This document shows positions 1 to 6,552 of a DNA stretch of 14,192 nt, piece after piece (positions within the stretch are counted from its first letter, which is position 1; every line of letters starts with the position of its first letter). The position numbers and the translations under genes are program-made. Origin of the DNA: an uncultured Acidimicrobiaceae bacterium. GTDB lineage: Bacteria; Actinomycetota; Acidimicrobiia; Acidimicrobiales; Microtrichaceae. A model generated the notes under the pieces. It had not been told where the DNA came from. It ran no database searches and saw only the letters and a program-made list of their open reading frames with translations. The stretch is from positions 1-14,192 of the forward strand of contig CALMLJ010000196.1 in the NCBI GenBank assembly GCA_937868025.1, in the 5' to 3' direction.

Positions 1-998
1 AGCTTGCGGTCGTTGAGCCCGGGGCGATCGACGGGGTCGCCGCCGAGTGCGAACGTGGCGAACGAGTCGACGGCCAGCAGGAGGTCGCGCAGGTTGCGTG
101 GCGGCGGGAAGTACTCGTCCTCGTCGGTCGTGCGGACCTCCTCGACCCCGTTCGCCGGCGCCAGACGGGCGATGACCGCCTCGACGAGGTCCTCGGGTGC
201 CGAGGCCCCAGCGGTGACCCCGACGATTCCCGACAGCTCGTCGGGCAGTTCGTCGGCGTCGTTGATGCGGAACACCTGTGGGCATCCGGCCTCGCGGGCC
301 AGCTTCTCGAGGGCGAGGGTGTTGGACGAGTTGGCGGAACCGACGACCACCATCGCGTCGCACCGGGGTGCGATGTTCATGAGGGCCGTCTGCCGGTTGG
401 TCGTGGCGAAGCACAGGTCGCTGCGCCCGGGGACCCACATGTCGGGGAAGCGTTCCTTGGTGGCGTCGAGGACGTCCTTCCAGTCGCGGTGGCTGAGCGT
501 CGTCTGGGCGAGCAGCGCGACGGGCGTCTCGAAGGCTGGGAGCGCCGCGACCTCGGCGATGGACTCGACGCGGTGTGTCGACTCGGGGGCGACGGCCATG
601 GTGCCGACCGCCTCCTCGTGGCCCTCGTGGCCGACGTAGACGATCTGGTACCCCTTGCCGGCCCGCACCTTCACCTCGTGGTGGACCTTGGTGACGAGCG
701 GACACACCGAATCGACGACGTACCCGCCGCGGGCCATCGCCTCGGCGACCACCTCGGGGGCCGAGCCATGCGCCGACAACATGATCGGGGCACCCTCGGG
801 CACCTCGGCGATGTCGTCGACGAAGACCACCCCGAGATCACGGAAACGCTGCACGACCCGCTGATTGTGGACGATCTCGTGGTAGCAGTAGACGGGCGGC
901 TCGAAGGCCCGCACCATCCACGCCAACGCCTTGATGGCCATCTCCACGCCGGCGCAGAACCCCCGCGGCGCAGCCAGCAGCACTCGATCGACAGCCAT
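1..998 (-). CDS. ispH: 4-hydroxy-3-methylbut-2-enyl diphosphate reductase (IspH/LytB), 3' end cut by window edge
   Basis: Last enzyme of the MEP isoprenoid pathway: a cytosolic [4Fe-4S] enzyme reducing HMBPP to IPP and DMAPP. The ATG at 998-996 gives 332 codons before the window edge, already near full family length (about 310-340), so little is missing. Family landmarks are all present: GFCAGV with cluster Cys15; CPLVTKVH with Cys99; LCFATTNRQ with Cys196; the GHEGHEEAVGT segment carrying the catalytic Glu region; the TQTTLS segment; and SANSSNT, which binds the diphosphate. The C-terminus, with DEYFPPPRNLRDLL, is longer than in E. coli IspH. No clear Shine-Dalgarno precedes the ATG. The gene lies 36 bases downstream of the hydrolase on the same strand with a hairpin between, so co-transcription is possible but uncertain. 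Identification is firm. Confidence 0.96.
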   Translation of the reverse strand, partial: MAVDRVLLAAPRGFCAGVEMAIKALAWMVRAFEPPVYCYHEIVHNQRVVQRFRDLGVVFVDDIAEVPEGAPIMLSAHGSAPEVVAEAMARGGYVVDSVCPLVTKVHHEVKVRAGKGYQIVYVGHEGHEEAVGTMAVAPESTHRVESIAEVAALPAFETPVALLAQTTLSHRDWKDVLDATKERFPDMWVPGRSDLCFATTNRQTALMNIAPRCDAMVVVGSANSSNTLALEKLAREAGCPQVFRINDADELPDELSGIVGVTAGASAPEDLVEAVIARLAPANGVEEVRTTDEDEYFPPPRNLRDLLLAVDSFATFALGGDPVDRPGLNDRK

Positions 999-1010
999 GC
1001 GCTCAGTCTA

Positions 1011-1028
1011 CGGGCGGTGCCCCGCCCG
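1011..1028 (-). terminator. GC-rich hairpin between hydrolase and ispH
   Basis: Perfect 7-bp inverted repeat CGGGCGG (1011-1017) / CCGCCCG (1022-1028) with a 4-base loop, lying wholly in the 36-base gap between the hydrolase stop and the ispH start. No T-run follows on the minus strand, so it is not a classical intrinsic terminator. It could act as a U-less actinobacterial terminator, an mRNA-stabilising 3' hairpin, or an attenuator in the ispH leader. Structure is seen; role is inferred. Confidence 0.4.
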
Positions 1029-1034
1029 CCGGTC

Positions 1035-2225
1035 TCAGGGGCGGTGCAGGTAGGTGGACGGTGCCGGGCCGAACTCGCCGACGACCTGGCTCCCGAGACC
1101 GACCGGTTCGGGGTCGAGTCCGGCGTGGAAGCGGAGCGCAGCGGTGACGAAGTGGCGGGTGATCGGCCACACGGTCGGGCCCTCGAATGCCGGCGGCGAC
1201 ACACAGCCGTCACGGCCGAGGGTGATGACGAGGTCGGGGAGCGGCAACCCGGCGTTGATGGCGAGGGTCACGATGCCGCCCTCGTCGCGGGCGATCTCGC
1301 AGATGTCGGTGAACGCGTTGTTGTGGCCCGATCCGGGGATGACAACGAGGGCGTCGGGGCCGGCGGTGTAGTCGTAGCCCGACTGGACCCGGGACAGCGC
1401 GGCGACCTGATCGTTCTGTCCGCCCATCCACATGATCGACTTCGACGTGTCGGACAGCACGGCGGGTACGGCGCCGGAGTCGGGGTTCGCGCCGGCCGCC
1501 ATGGGGATCGCGAAGCTGACGTCGGGGCGTGACAGCAACGAGATCGAGGTGCCGCCGCCGGCCGAGTGACCGATGGGGAAGAACCGGTTGGTCTCGGCGA
1601 AGCCCTGGAAGGGGCCCGGAGTCGTCGACATCGACCGCACCTTGGTGATCGCGAGATCTGCGACCTGGGTGTCGGGGCGGGCCGGGGCAGGCGGATCTCC
1701 GAGGAGCGACGTCAGGCCACGCTCGAAGTAGTCGGGCGACACGACGACGAAGCCCCACTGTGCGAGGTGGGTCGTGAGGAACGTGGACTGGAGCCGGAAC
1801 GATGCGGCGCCGTGGCTGAACAGCACCACGGGGAACGGACCGTCCTCGGACACGGGGAGGCCGCGGAACGCGTCGGTCTCGAACGGCGGATCGATGTCGG
1901 GAGGCAGGAGGAACTGCAGGAACGGGCTCAGGAACGAGCGGATCTTGTACACGTCCTTGCTCACGCCGGCGGCGGACGCCGGTGCGGCGGGATACCAGAC
2001 CTCGGCCTGGCGCCCGGGCTCGATCTCGACGGTGGTGACACCGGCGACGTAGGGGCCCGGCTCCACATAGGCGGCGTCGCCGGCCCGCGGCGCCAGGTCG
2101 GGGTTGGTGCCGCCGGTGTAGGGGGTCGGCAGCGGCGGGCGCGGCTGGGGCGGTGGGGTGCACGCCGTGAAAGCGGTGAGTGCGGCCACAGCGACCGCGC
2201 CGATCAGTCTGATCCGACGTTGCAT
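1035..2225 (-). CDS. Secreted lipoprotein alpha/beta hydrolase (PAF-acetylhydrolase / dienelactone hydrolase-like)
   Basis: 396 residues. The N-terminus MQRRIRLIGAVAVAALTAFTAC is a lipoprotein signal with candidate lipid-modified Cys22 (FTAC; Phe at -3 is slightly unusual), followed by a Pro-rich linker (about 24-35) typical of exported actinobacterial lipoproteins. The hydrolase fold shows the oxyanion region PVVLFSHGA, the nucleophile elbow IGHSAGG with Ser221, a candidate Asp272 in MGGQND and the catalytic His301 in GSGHNNAF. Family and triad spacing fit PAF-acetylhydrolase/PET-hydrolase-like esterases; the substrate cannot be read, but an extracellular ester is likely. The start is supported by a strong Shine-Dalgarno 7 bases upstream. 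It is transcribed divergently from the radical SAM gene and lies just upstream of ispH. No pathway link to IspH is evident. Confidence 0.88.
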   Translation of the reverse strand: MQRRIRLIGAVAVAALTAFTACTPPPQPRPPLPTPYTGGTNPDLAPRAGDAAYVEPGPYVAGVTTVEIEPGRQAEVWYPAAPASAAGVSKDVYKIRSFLSPFLQFLLPPDIDPPFETDAFRGLPVSEDGPFPVVLFSHGAASFRLQSTFLTTHLAQWGFVVVSPDYFERGLTSLLGDPPAPARPDTQVADLAITKVRSMSTTPGPFQGFAETNRFFPIGHSAGGGTSISLLSRPDVSFAIPMAAGANPDSGAVPAVLSDTSKSIMWMGGQNDQVAALSRVQSGYDYTAGPDALVVIPGSGHNNAFTDICEIARDEGGIVTLAINAGLPLPDLVITLGRDGCVSPPAFEGPTVWPITRHFVTAALRFHAGLDPEPVGLGSQVVGEFGPAPSTYLHRP

Positions 2226-2231
2226 TTCGTG

Positions 2232-2242
2232 TCTCCCCCTTG
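2232..2242 (-). promoter_or_regulatory. Strong ribosome binding site of the lipoprotein hydrolase
   Basis: On the minus strand this reads CAAGGGGGAGA, with the GGGGGAG core 7 bases before the ATG at 2225. It fixes the start, and it is the strongest Shine-Dalgarno in a window where most genes have weak ones. Confidence 0.75.
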
Positions 2243-2243
2243 C

Positions 2244-2260
2244 CGAGCGATCACCGCTCG
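2244..2260. promoter_or_regulatory. Inverted repeat in divergent promoter region (candidate operator)
   Basis: Perfect CGAGCG (2244-2249) / CGCTCG (2255-2260) with a 5-base spacer, in the 119-base gap between the divergent hydrolase and radical SAM genes. On the minus strand a TACAGT box (plus-strand 2272-2277) is a possible -10 element for the hydrolase, which would put the repeat around or just after the start site. A second repeat, CTGCCC (2295-2300) / GGGCAG (2310-2315), lies further right. An operator or leader hairpin is inference; no regulator is encoded nearby. Confidence 0.3.
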
Positions 2261-2330
2261 CACCTGTCGGGACTGTACGCCGCGATGGCGCGGTCTGCCC
2301 ACCCTCGGCGGGCAGGTCCCCGCTTCCCGG

Positions 2331-2336
2331 TAGCCT
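2331..2336 (+). promoter_or_regulatory. Possible -10 box for a leaderless radical SAM transcript
   Basis: TAGCCT fits the actinobacterial TANNNT -10 pattern. It ends 8 bases before the ATG at 2345, the spacing expected for a leaderless mRNA, and no Shine-Dalgarno precedes that ATG. No convincing -35 is visible. Confidence 0.35.
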
Positions 2337-2344
2337 GGATCCCC

Positions 2345-3751
2345 ATGTCCACTGCCCGAGTCGTTGCGGTCGCTCCCGGTAGCCCCGCCGACGGCGGGGG
2401 TGTCGCGGTCGGCGATCTGCTCACCGCCGTCAACGGCCAGCCGATCCGAGACGTCATCGAGTACCGCGTCCTGACCGACGATGCCGAGGTGAGCCTGTCG
2501 ATCGACCGGGGCGGCCTGGCGATCGACATCGACATCGAGAAGGACGACGGTGAACCGCTCGGCATCGAGGTCGACTCGGCGGTGTTCGACCGGGTGCGGA
2601 CCTGCGACAACCACTGCGAGTTCTGCTTCATCTACCAGCTGCCCAAGGGCATGCGGAAGAGCCTGTACCTGAAGGACGACGACTATCGACTCTCGTTCCT
2701 CTACGGCAACTTCACGACGCTCACCCGCTTCACCGAGGCCGATCTGGAACGGGTGATCACCGAGAACCTGTCGCCGCTGTACGTGTCGATCCACGCGACC
2801 GACCCGCTCACCCGCAACGAGATGCTGCGTAACAAGCGGGGCGCCATGAGCCTGCGGTGGTTGCGGGCGCTGCTCGACCACGGCATCGAGGTCCACGGCC
2901 AGATCGTCGTCTGTCCCGGCCTCAACGACGGCGACATCCTCGAGGACACGCTGTGTGGGGTGCTCGACGAGTACCCCGAACTCGCCGACGTCGCCGTGGT
3001 GCCCCTGGGGTTGTCGAAGTTCAACAAGGAGCCCCGTATGCGGCTCCACACCGCCGAGGAGGCGAAGGCCGTCGTCGACCTCGTCGACGAGTGGCAGGAG
3101 ATCTTCCGCCAACACCTCGGCCATCGCATGGTCTACGCCGCCGACGAGTACTACCTCATCGCCGGCAAGCCGTTCCCCGAGCCGGGCGCGTACGACGGAT
3201 TCTCGATGCACGAGGACGGCATCGGCATGGCGCGAGCCTTCGAGCTCGAGTTCACCGGGGCGACCGACGAGGCCATCGGCGTGCAGACGGGGTTCTTCAA
3301 CTGGGTCGACGGTGCCCCCGCCGAGGGCTACCGGGCCCCCCGAATGCCGGAGGGAGCCGAGCCGGGGAGCGTGCTCCTGCGGCCGCGCCCGCCCAAGGCC
3401 GACGCACCGATCGGCATCCTGACCGGGTCGTACGGCAAGTCGGTCCTCGCCCCACTGATCGCGAGCCTCGGGCGCGACGACGTACGTCTGATCGAGGTCG
3501 AGGCACGGTTCTTCGGCGGCAACGTCGGCGTCGCCGGACTCATGGTGGGGGAGGACCTCCAGCGGGTGCTTTCGTCGGAACCGGCCGGTCACCGCTATCT
3601 TCTTCCTGACGTGTGTCTGTCCGGTGGCCGATTTCTCGACGGCCTCACCCCCGAGGACCTTCCCCGACCCGTCGACATCATCCCCACCGACGGCGTCGCG
3701 CTGCGGCGGGCGTTAGGACTCGCAATGACTGAGATCGCACGCAATGACTGA
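2345..3751 (+). CDS. PDZ / radical SAM / DUF512 protein (TIGR03279-like), function unknown
   Basis: 468 residues from the ATG at 2345, chosen because the protein then begins directly with a PDZ-like domain (VAPGSPADGGGVAVGDLLTA, about 5-60). The radical SAM cluster motif CxxxCxxC is CDNHCEFC (Cys87, Cys91, Cys94), followed by the family signature FIYQLPKGMRKSLYLKDDDY and FLYGNFTTLTR. The C-terminal DUF512 region (about 230-440) includes ILTGSYGKSVLAPLI and EARFFGGNVGVAGL. The reaction is unknown; the fold predicts a [4Fe-4S]/SAM radical enzyme in the cytosol. It overlaps der by 8 bases. From memory, DUF512 proteins also sit next to der in many Firmicutes and near ispH, so a translation-linked role is plausible but inferred. 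A TTG start at 2240 would add 35 residues unlike the family and was not used. Confidence 0.9.
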   Translation: MSTARVVAVAPGSPADGGGVAVGDLLTAVNGQPIRDVIEYRVLTDDAEVSLSIDRGGLAIDIDIEKDDGEPLGIEVDSAVFDRVRTCDNHCEFCFIYQLPKGMRKSLYLKDDDYRLSFLYGNFTTLTRFTEADLERVITENLSPLYVSIHATDPLTRNEMLRNKRGAMSLRWLRALLDHGIEVHGQIVVCPGLNDGDILEDTLCGVLDEYPELADVAVVPLGLSKFNKEPRMRLHTAEEAKAVVDLVDEWQEIFRQHLGHRMVYAADEYYLIAGKPFPEPGAYDGFSMHEDGIGMARAFELEFTGATDEAIGVQTGFFNWVDGAPAEGYRAPRMPEGAEPGSVLLRPRPPKADAPIGILTGSYGKSVLAPLIASLGRDDVRLIEVEARFFGGNVGVAGLMVGEDLQRVLSSEPAGHRYLLPDVCLSGGRFLDGLTPEDLPRPVDIIPTDGVALRRALGLAMTEIARND

Positions 3752-3758
3752 CATCGAA
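3721..3758 (+). repeat. 19-bp imperfect tandem duplication across the radical SAM/der junction
   Basis: Units 3721-3739 and 3740-3758 match at 17 of 19 bases and share CGCAATGACTGA. Each unit carries an ATG: the first is in the radical SAM frame, the second is the der start. Because 19 is not a multiple of 3, the second copy shifts frame, and its TGA (3749-3751) ends the radical SAM gene. Confidence 0.8.
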
Positions 3759-5075
3759 ACGTTCCCCGAATTGCCCACCGTGGCGATCGTCGGCCGGCCC
3801 AACGTGGGCAAGTCCACGTTGATGAACCGCATCATCGGTCGCCGCGAGGCGATCGTGCAGGAGCTGCCCGGGGTGACCCGCGACCGCAAGGTCGTGCCGG
3901 CCAACTGGAACGGCCGCGATTTCATGCTGGTCGACACCGGCGGCTGGATGAGTGGTGGTTCGGCACTCGACAAGAAGGTGTCGAAACAGTCCGAGAAGGC
4001 CATCTCCGAGGCCGACGTCGTGCTCTTCGTCGTCGACGCCAACGTCGGCGTCACCGACGACGACCTCGAGGTCGCCCGCCTGATGCAGCGCATCGACCGA
4101 CCGGTGATGGTCATCGCCAACAAGGTCGACGACACCCGCCACGAGGCCAACATCTGGGACCTGCTCTCCCTCGGTCTCGGCGATCCGTACCCCGTCAGCG
4201 CGCTGCACGGCCGGGGCACCGGCGACTTCCTCGACGTGGTCGTCAGCCACTTCCCGCCCGAGATCGAAGAGCCCGAGTTCGACATGGACGCCGACGAGAT
4301 GCCGGCGCTGTTCTCGGTCGCCCTCGTCGGCCGGCCCAACGTCGGCAAGTCGACGCTCTTCAACCGGCTCATCGGCGAGGACCGCTCGGTGGTCCACGAC
4401 ATGCCCGGCACGACCCGCGACTCGGTCGACACGGTCGTCGAGACCGAGCACGGGTCCATCAAGTTCATCGACACGGCCGGGATGCGCCGCAAGAGCCGCA
4501 TCGACGACGGCACCGAGTACTTCTCGATGGTGCGGGCGCTGCAGTCGGTCGACGAGGCCGACGCCGCGCTCCTCGTGATCGACGCGACCGAAGGCATCAC
4601 CCACCAGGACCAACGGCTCGCCGAGCGCATCGACGCGTCGGGCAGCCCGATCGTGGTGCTCCTCAACAAGTGGGAGCTGATGAACGAGGACCAGCGCAAC
4701 GAGGTCCTCTACCAGATGACCCAGAAGCTGCACTTCCTGGGCGATTCGGCGGTACTGCGCATCTCGGCGCTCACCGGTCGCGGTGTGCACCGGCTGGTGC
4801 CCGCGCTCGAGACGGCGATCGACGCCTACCACCGCCGGGTTCCCACCCGGAAGGTCAACGACGTCATCCGACGGGCCCAGCAGGCGCAGCCGGGGCCGCA
4901 CGGTGTGCGGGTCATGTATGCGACGCAGGGTGCGACCGATCCGCCCACGTTCACGCTGTTCGCCAACAAGGTGGTCCCGCCCCACTACCTCCGCTACCTC
5001 GAGCGGATGCTCCGCGAGGCGTTCGACCTCGGAGCGACCCCCATCAAGATGCGCGTCCGGAAGCGCAGCGAGTAG
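3744..5075 (+). CDS. der: Ribosome biogenesis GTPase Der (EngA)
   Basis: Tandem-GTPase essential for 50S subunit assembly. 443 residues, the usual length. G domain 1 has GRPNVGKST from residue 17, DTGG and NKVD. G domain 2 has GRPNVGKST from residue 196, the switch DTAG with the Der-typical GMRRK after it, and NKWE. A C-terminal KH-like domain (about 350-443) ends in IKMRVRKRSE. All nucleotide-binding motifs are intact in both domains. The ATG at 3744 overlaps the end of the radical SAM gene by 8 bases and has no clear Shine-Dalgarno, so translational coupling is likely. The SpoIIE-type phosphatase begins 16 bases downstream, and the three genes probably form one operon. Confidence 0.98.
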   Translation: MTDIETFPELPTVAIVGRPNVGKSTLMNRIIGRREAIVQELPGVTRDRKVVPANWNGRDFMLVDTGGWMSGGSALDKKVSKQSEKAISEADVVLFVVDANVGVTDDDLEVARLMQRIDRPVMVIANKVDDTRHEANIWDLLSLGLGDPYPVSALHGRGTGDFLDVVVSHFPPEIEEPEFDMDADEMPALFSVALVGRPNVGKSTLFNRLIGEDRSVVHDMPGTTRDSVDTVVETEHGSIKFIDTAGMRRKSRIDDGTEYFSMVRALQSVDEADAALLVIDATEGITHQDQRLAERIDASGSPIVVLLNKWELMNEDQRNEVLYQMTQKLHFLGDSAVLRISALTGRGVHRLVPALETAIDAYHRRVPTRKVNDVIRRAQQAQPGPHGVRVMYATQGATDPPTFTLFANKVVPPHYLRYLERMLREAFDLGATPIKMRVRKRSE

Positions 5076-5091
5076 AGCCGGCGACAGCGTC

Positions 5092-6168
5092 ATGATCGAA
5101 CGCTGGTTCCTCGTCGCCACCGCCGCCGTTGCGCTGGTCGGCGGGCTCGTCTGGGGCCGAGCCGCGTACGTGCGATACCGAACGGTCCGCAAGATCGACG
5201 CGTCGGCGACCGACCTGCTGCAGATCGCCGGGGGAGCGATCTCCCACGACCTCCACACCGCAGGGTTGTACCTCGCCGTGGCGTTGGCAGTGGGGCTCGT
5301 CGCGCTCACGAAGGACGCCACCGGCTGGTACTTCATCGGCGTGATCGCGCTGCCGGTCGTCGTCAGCCTGTGGCTCGCCCGGTACGTACGGCGCGATGCG
5401 CGCCTCACCGAGCAGCGGATGCGCGTCGAGCAACGTGCCCTCGAGATGTTGGCCCAGACCGACACGGCACCGGCTCGCTGGGCCGAGCGCCTCGCCCCCG
5501 TCGAGATGCCCGCGACGCCGGGGTACGAGGTCGGCACGGTGCACGAGGCGGTGTCGGGGGTGATGTCGGGCGATCTGGTCGACGTGTTCCACCTGCCGTC
5601 GGGCCGCTTGTGCTGTGTCGTCGGCGACGTGTCGGGTCACGATGTCGAGGCGTCGATCACGGCGCTGCAGACCAAGTACCTCCTCCGGTCGTACCTGCGT
5701 CGGTTCCGTGACCCGGGCCAGGCGCTCGAGGAGCTCAATCGCCAGGTGTCGGACTACGAGCGCCCCGAGGAGTTCGTGTCGCTCTGTGTGCTGATCTTCG
5801 ACAGCGAGGCCGGCACGCTGCGATACGCGTCGGCCGGGCACCCGCCGGCGTGGTTCAGCCACGAGCGCGAGCTCAAGCCGTTGAAGGCGACCGGTCCTGT
5901 CCTGATGATGGATCCGGCGGCGAAGTTCCTGTCCCGCGAGGTCTCGTTCGAGCCAGGCGACATCGTCGTCGCGCTGTCCGACGGCGTGGCGGAGGCCCGA
6001 TCGGGCAGCCAGTTCTTCGGTGACGAGCGAATCGCCGCGGTGGTGCGCCGGTTCGACGACTCGCCCGCACAGACGATGTGCCACGAGCTGGTGAACGCCG
6101 CCCAGGAGTTCGCGTCGGGCCCGGTGACCGACGACATCACGGTGCTCGCCGTGCGTCGCACCCCCTGA
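5092..6168 (+). CDS. Membrane-anchored SpoIIE/RsbU-type PP2C serine phosphatase
   Basis: 358 residues. The N-terminus carries about three hydrophobic segments (about 5-22, 57-72 and 77-93) with no PAS, GAF or HAMP domain recognisable. A short, probably helical linker (DARLTEQRMRVEQRALEMLAQ, split here at residues about 100-120) leads to the phosphatase domain (about 135-358). Metal-site motifs of the family are intact: SGDLVDVF (Asp161, Asp164), VGDVSGHD (Asp179), LSDGVAEAR (Asp297) and DDITVLAVR (Asp347, Asp348). Such enzymes dephosphorylate anti-sigma-factor antagonists in partner-switching pathways, but no STAS or anti-sigma partner is in the window. The ATG at 5092 follows the der stop by 16 bases, with only a weak Shine-Dalgarno. 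It lies just before the polysaccharide cluster, yet a promoter separates them, so a regulatory link is speculation. Confidence 0.9.
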   Translation: MIERWFLVATAAVALVGGLVWGRAAYVRYRTVRKIDASATDLLQIAGGAISHDLHTAGLYLAVALAVGLVALTKDATGWYFIGVIALPVVVSLWLARYVRRDARLTEQRMRVEQRALEMLAQTDTAPARWAERLAPVEMPATPGYEVGTVHEAVSGVMSGDLVDVFHLPSGRLCCVVGDVSGHDVEASITALQTKYLLRSYLRRFRDPGQALEELNRQVSDYERPEEFVSLCVLIFDSEAGTLRYASAGHPPAWFSHERELKPLKATGPVLMMDPAAKFLSREVSFEPGDIVVALSDGVAEARSGSQFFGDERIAAVVRRFDDSPAQTMCHELVNAAQEFASGPVTDDITVLAVRRTP

Positions 6169-6193
6169 ACGAGGCGATCTCGACGGATCCAAA

Positions 6194-6210
6194 CGGCATC
6201 AAGTGAGCCG
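6194..6210 (+). other. Small hairpin-forming segment upstream of the polysaccharide promoter
   Basis: CGGC (6194-6197) can pair with GCCG (6207-6210). Overlapping it is GCC-GAAA-GGC (6207-6216), a short stem capped by a GNRA-type tetraloop and followed by CCTTT. It could be a weak terminator for the phosphatase operon or part of an upstream control element. The stems are only 3-4 bp, so support is weak. Confidence 0.25.
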
Positions 6211-6219
6211 AAAGGCCCT

Positions 6220-6249
6220 TTGACTGCTTCAGAATCGGGCCGTTAGGGT
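6220..6249 (+). promoter_or_regulatory. Sigma70-type promoter for the polysaccharide cluster
   Basis: TTGACT (6220-6225) and TAGGGT (6244-6249) are separated by 18 bases, a good match to TTGAC-/TANNNT promoters. Transcription would start near 6256, giving a leader of about 93 bases before the ATG at 6349. It lies 52 bases after the phosphatase stop. This is the best promoter candidate in the window. Confidence 0.55.
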
Positions 6250-6256
6250 GCTTCTC

Positions 6257-6278
6257 GGGCCGACCGGCGAATCGGCCC
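6257..6278 (+). promoter_or_regulatory. Leader hairpin at predicted transcript start
   Basis: Perfect 7-bp inverted repeat GGGCCGA (6257-6263) / TCGGCCC (6272-6278) with an 8-base loop, right at the predicted 5' end of the polysaccharide mRNA. It could be a stabilising 5' hairpin or an operator overlapping +1. Confidence 0.4.
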
Positions 6279-6298
6279 ATGGGACGAGGCATCGGTGG

Positions 6299-6314
6299 TC
6301 GGTCGCATGACCGA
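6299..6314 (+). promoter_or_regulatory. Second leader hairpin
   Basis: TCGGTC (6299-6304) / GACCGA (6309-6314) with a GCAT loop. The stem extends by a G-T wobble and a G-C pair on the outside. It lies in the untranslated leader upstream of the ribosome binding site. No known riboswitch consensus was recognised by eye. Confidence 0.35.
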
Positions 6315-6335
6315 TCCGGTGTCCACACGCTGTGC

Positions 6336-6340
6336 GAGGA
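6336..6340 (+). promoter_or_regulatory. Ribosome binding site deciding the start of the small membrane protein
   Basis: GAGGA sits 8 bases before the ATG at 6349. The in-frame ATG at 6307 and GTG at 6295 have no comparable site, and the 6307 ATG falls in the loop of the leader hairpin. Confidence 0.5.
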
Positions 6341-6348
6341 CGAATTCG

Positions 6349-6552
6349 ATGTACATCTCCATGACACCTGTGGCGGCCGCGGGCGCGTCCGTGCTTGGGG
6401 TCGAACTGATCAGCTCCTCCACGGAGCGCAACCCGGGCGTCGCCGCGACGTTGACCGGGGCCAACTCACCGCTGCTCACCGCGGCGGGGTTCCTGCTCAT
6501 CGCGCTCGCCCTCGTGGCCGTGGCGTGGACGGCGAAGCACCCACGTCGATGA
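6349..6552 (+). CDS. Small single-TM protein with LPXTG-like C-terminal tail
   Basis: 67 residues, not recognised as a named family. Ala/Val/Ser-rich first half, then LTGANSPLLTAAG leading into a hydrophobic helix (about 44-61, FLLIALALVAVAW) and a basic end KHPRR. The order Thr-Gly, polar spacer, hydrophobic helix, basic tail is that of a sortase signal, but the pentapeptide is ATLTG rather than LPXTG or LAXTG, so it may instead be a plain tail-anchored protein. The start at 6349 is chosen for its GAGGA site. Its stop overlaps the glycosyltransferase start as ATGA, so the two are translationally coupled. By position it resembles the small partner subunits of polysaccharide synthases (for example PgaD), though no sequence likeness is claimed. 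Confidence 0.65.
   Translation: MYISMTPVAAAGASVLGVELISSSTERNPGVAATLTGANSPLLTAAGFLLIALALVAVAWTAKHPRR

Noticed and set aside
489..1532. 347-codon open frame on the plus strand
   Set aside because: Runs antisense through ispH and the hydrolase, both well supported; His/Asp/Arg-rich low complexity.
2240..2344. TTG start extending the radical SAM protein by 35 residues
   Set aside because: The added residues do not resemble the family, the PDZ domain starts right after the ATG at 2345, and the extension would cover the divergent promoter region.
4783..5091. GTG start extending the phosphatase into der
   Set aside because: It would overlap the der coding region by nearly 300 bases, and the added Arg/Ser-rich sequence is a der shadow frame. 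The ATG at 5092 begins directly with a TM helix.
3678..5537. 619-codon open frame on the minus strand
   Set aside because: Antisense to der and the phosphatase, both certain. The translation is low-complexity Arg/Val/Asp/His-rich, typical of antisense frames in high-GC DNA.
6199..6246. WhiG/FliA-type promoter using TCAAGT and GCCGTTAG
   Set aside because: Spacing between the boxes (about 33 bases) is far too long, and a good sigma70-type pair explains the region.
6175..6300. Cyclic-di-GMP (GEMM) riboswitch in the polysaccharide leader
   Set aside because: The function would fit, but the conserved GEMM blocks and receptor segments could not be matched by eye, and part of the candidate stretch lies upstream of the predicted transcript start.
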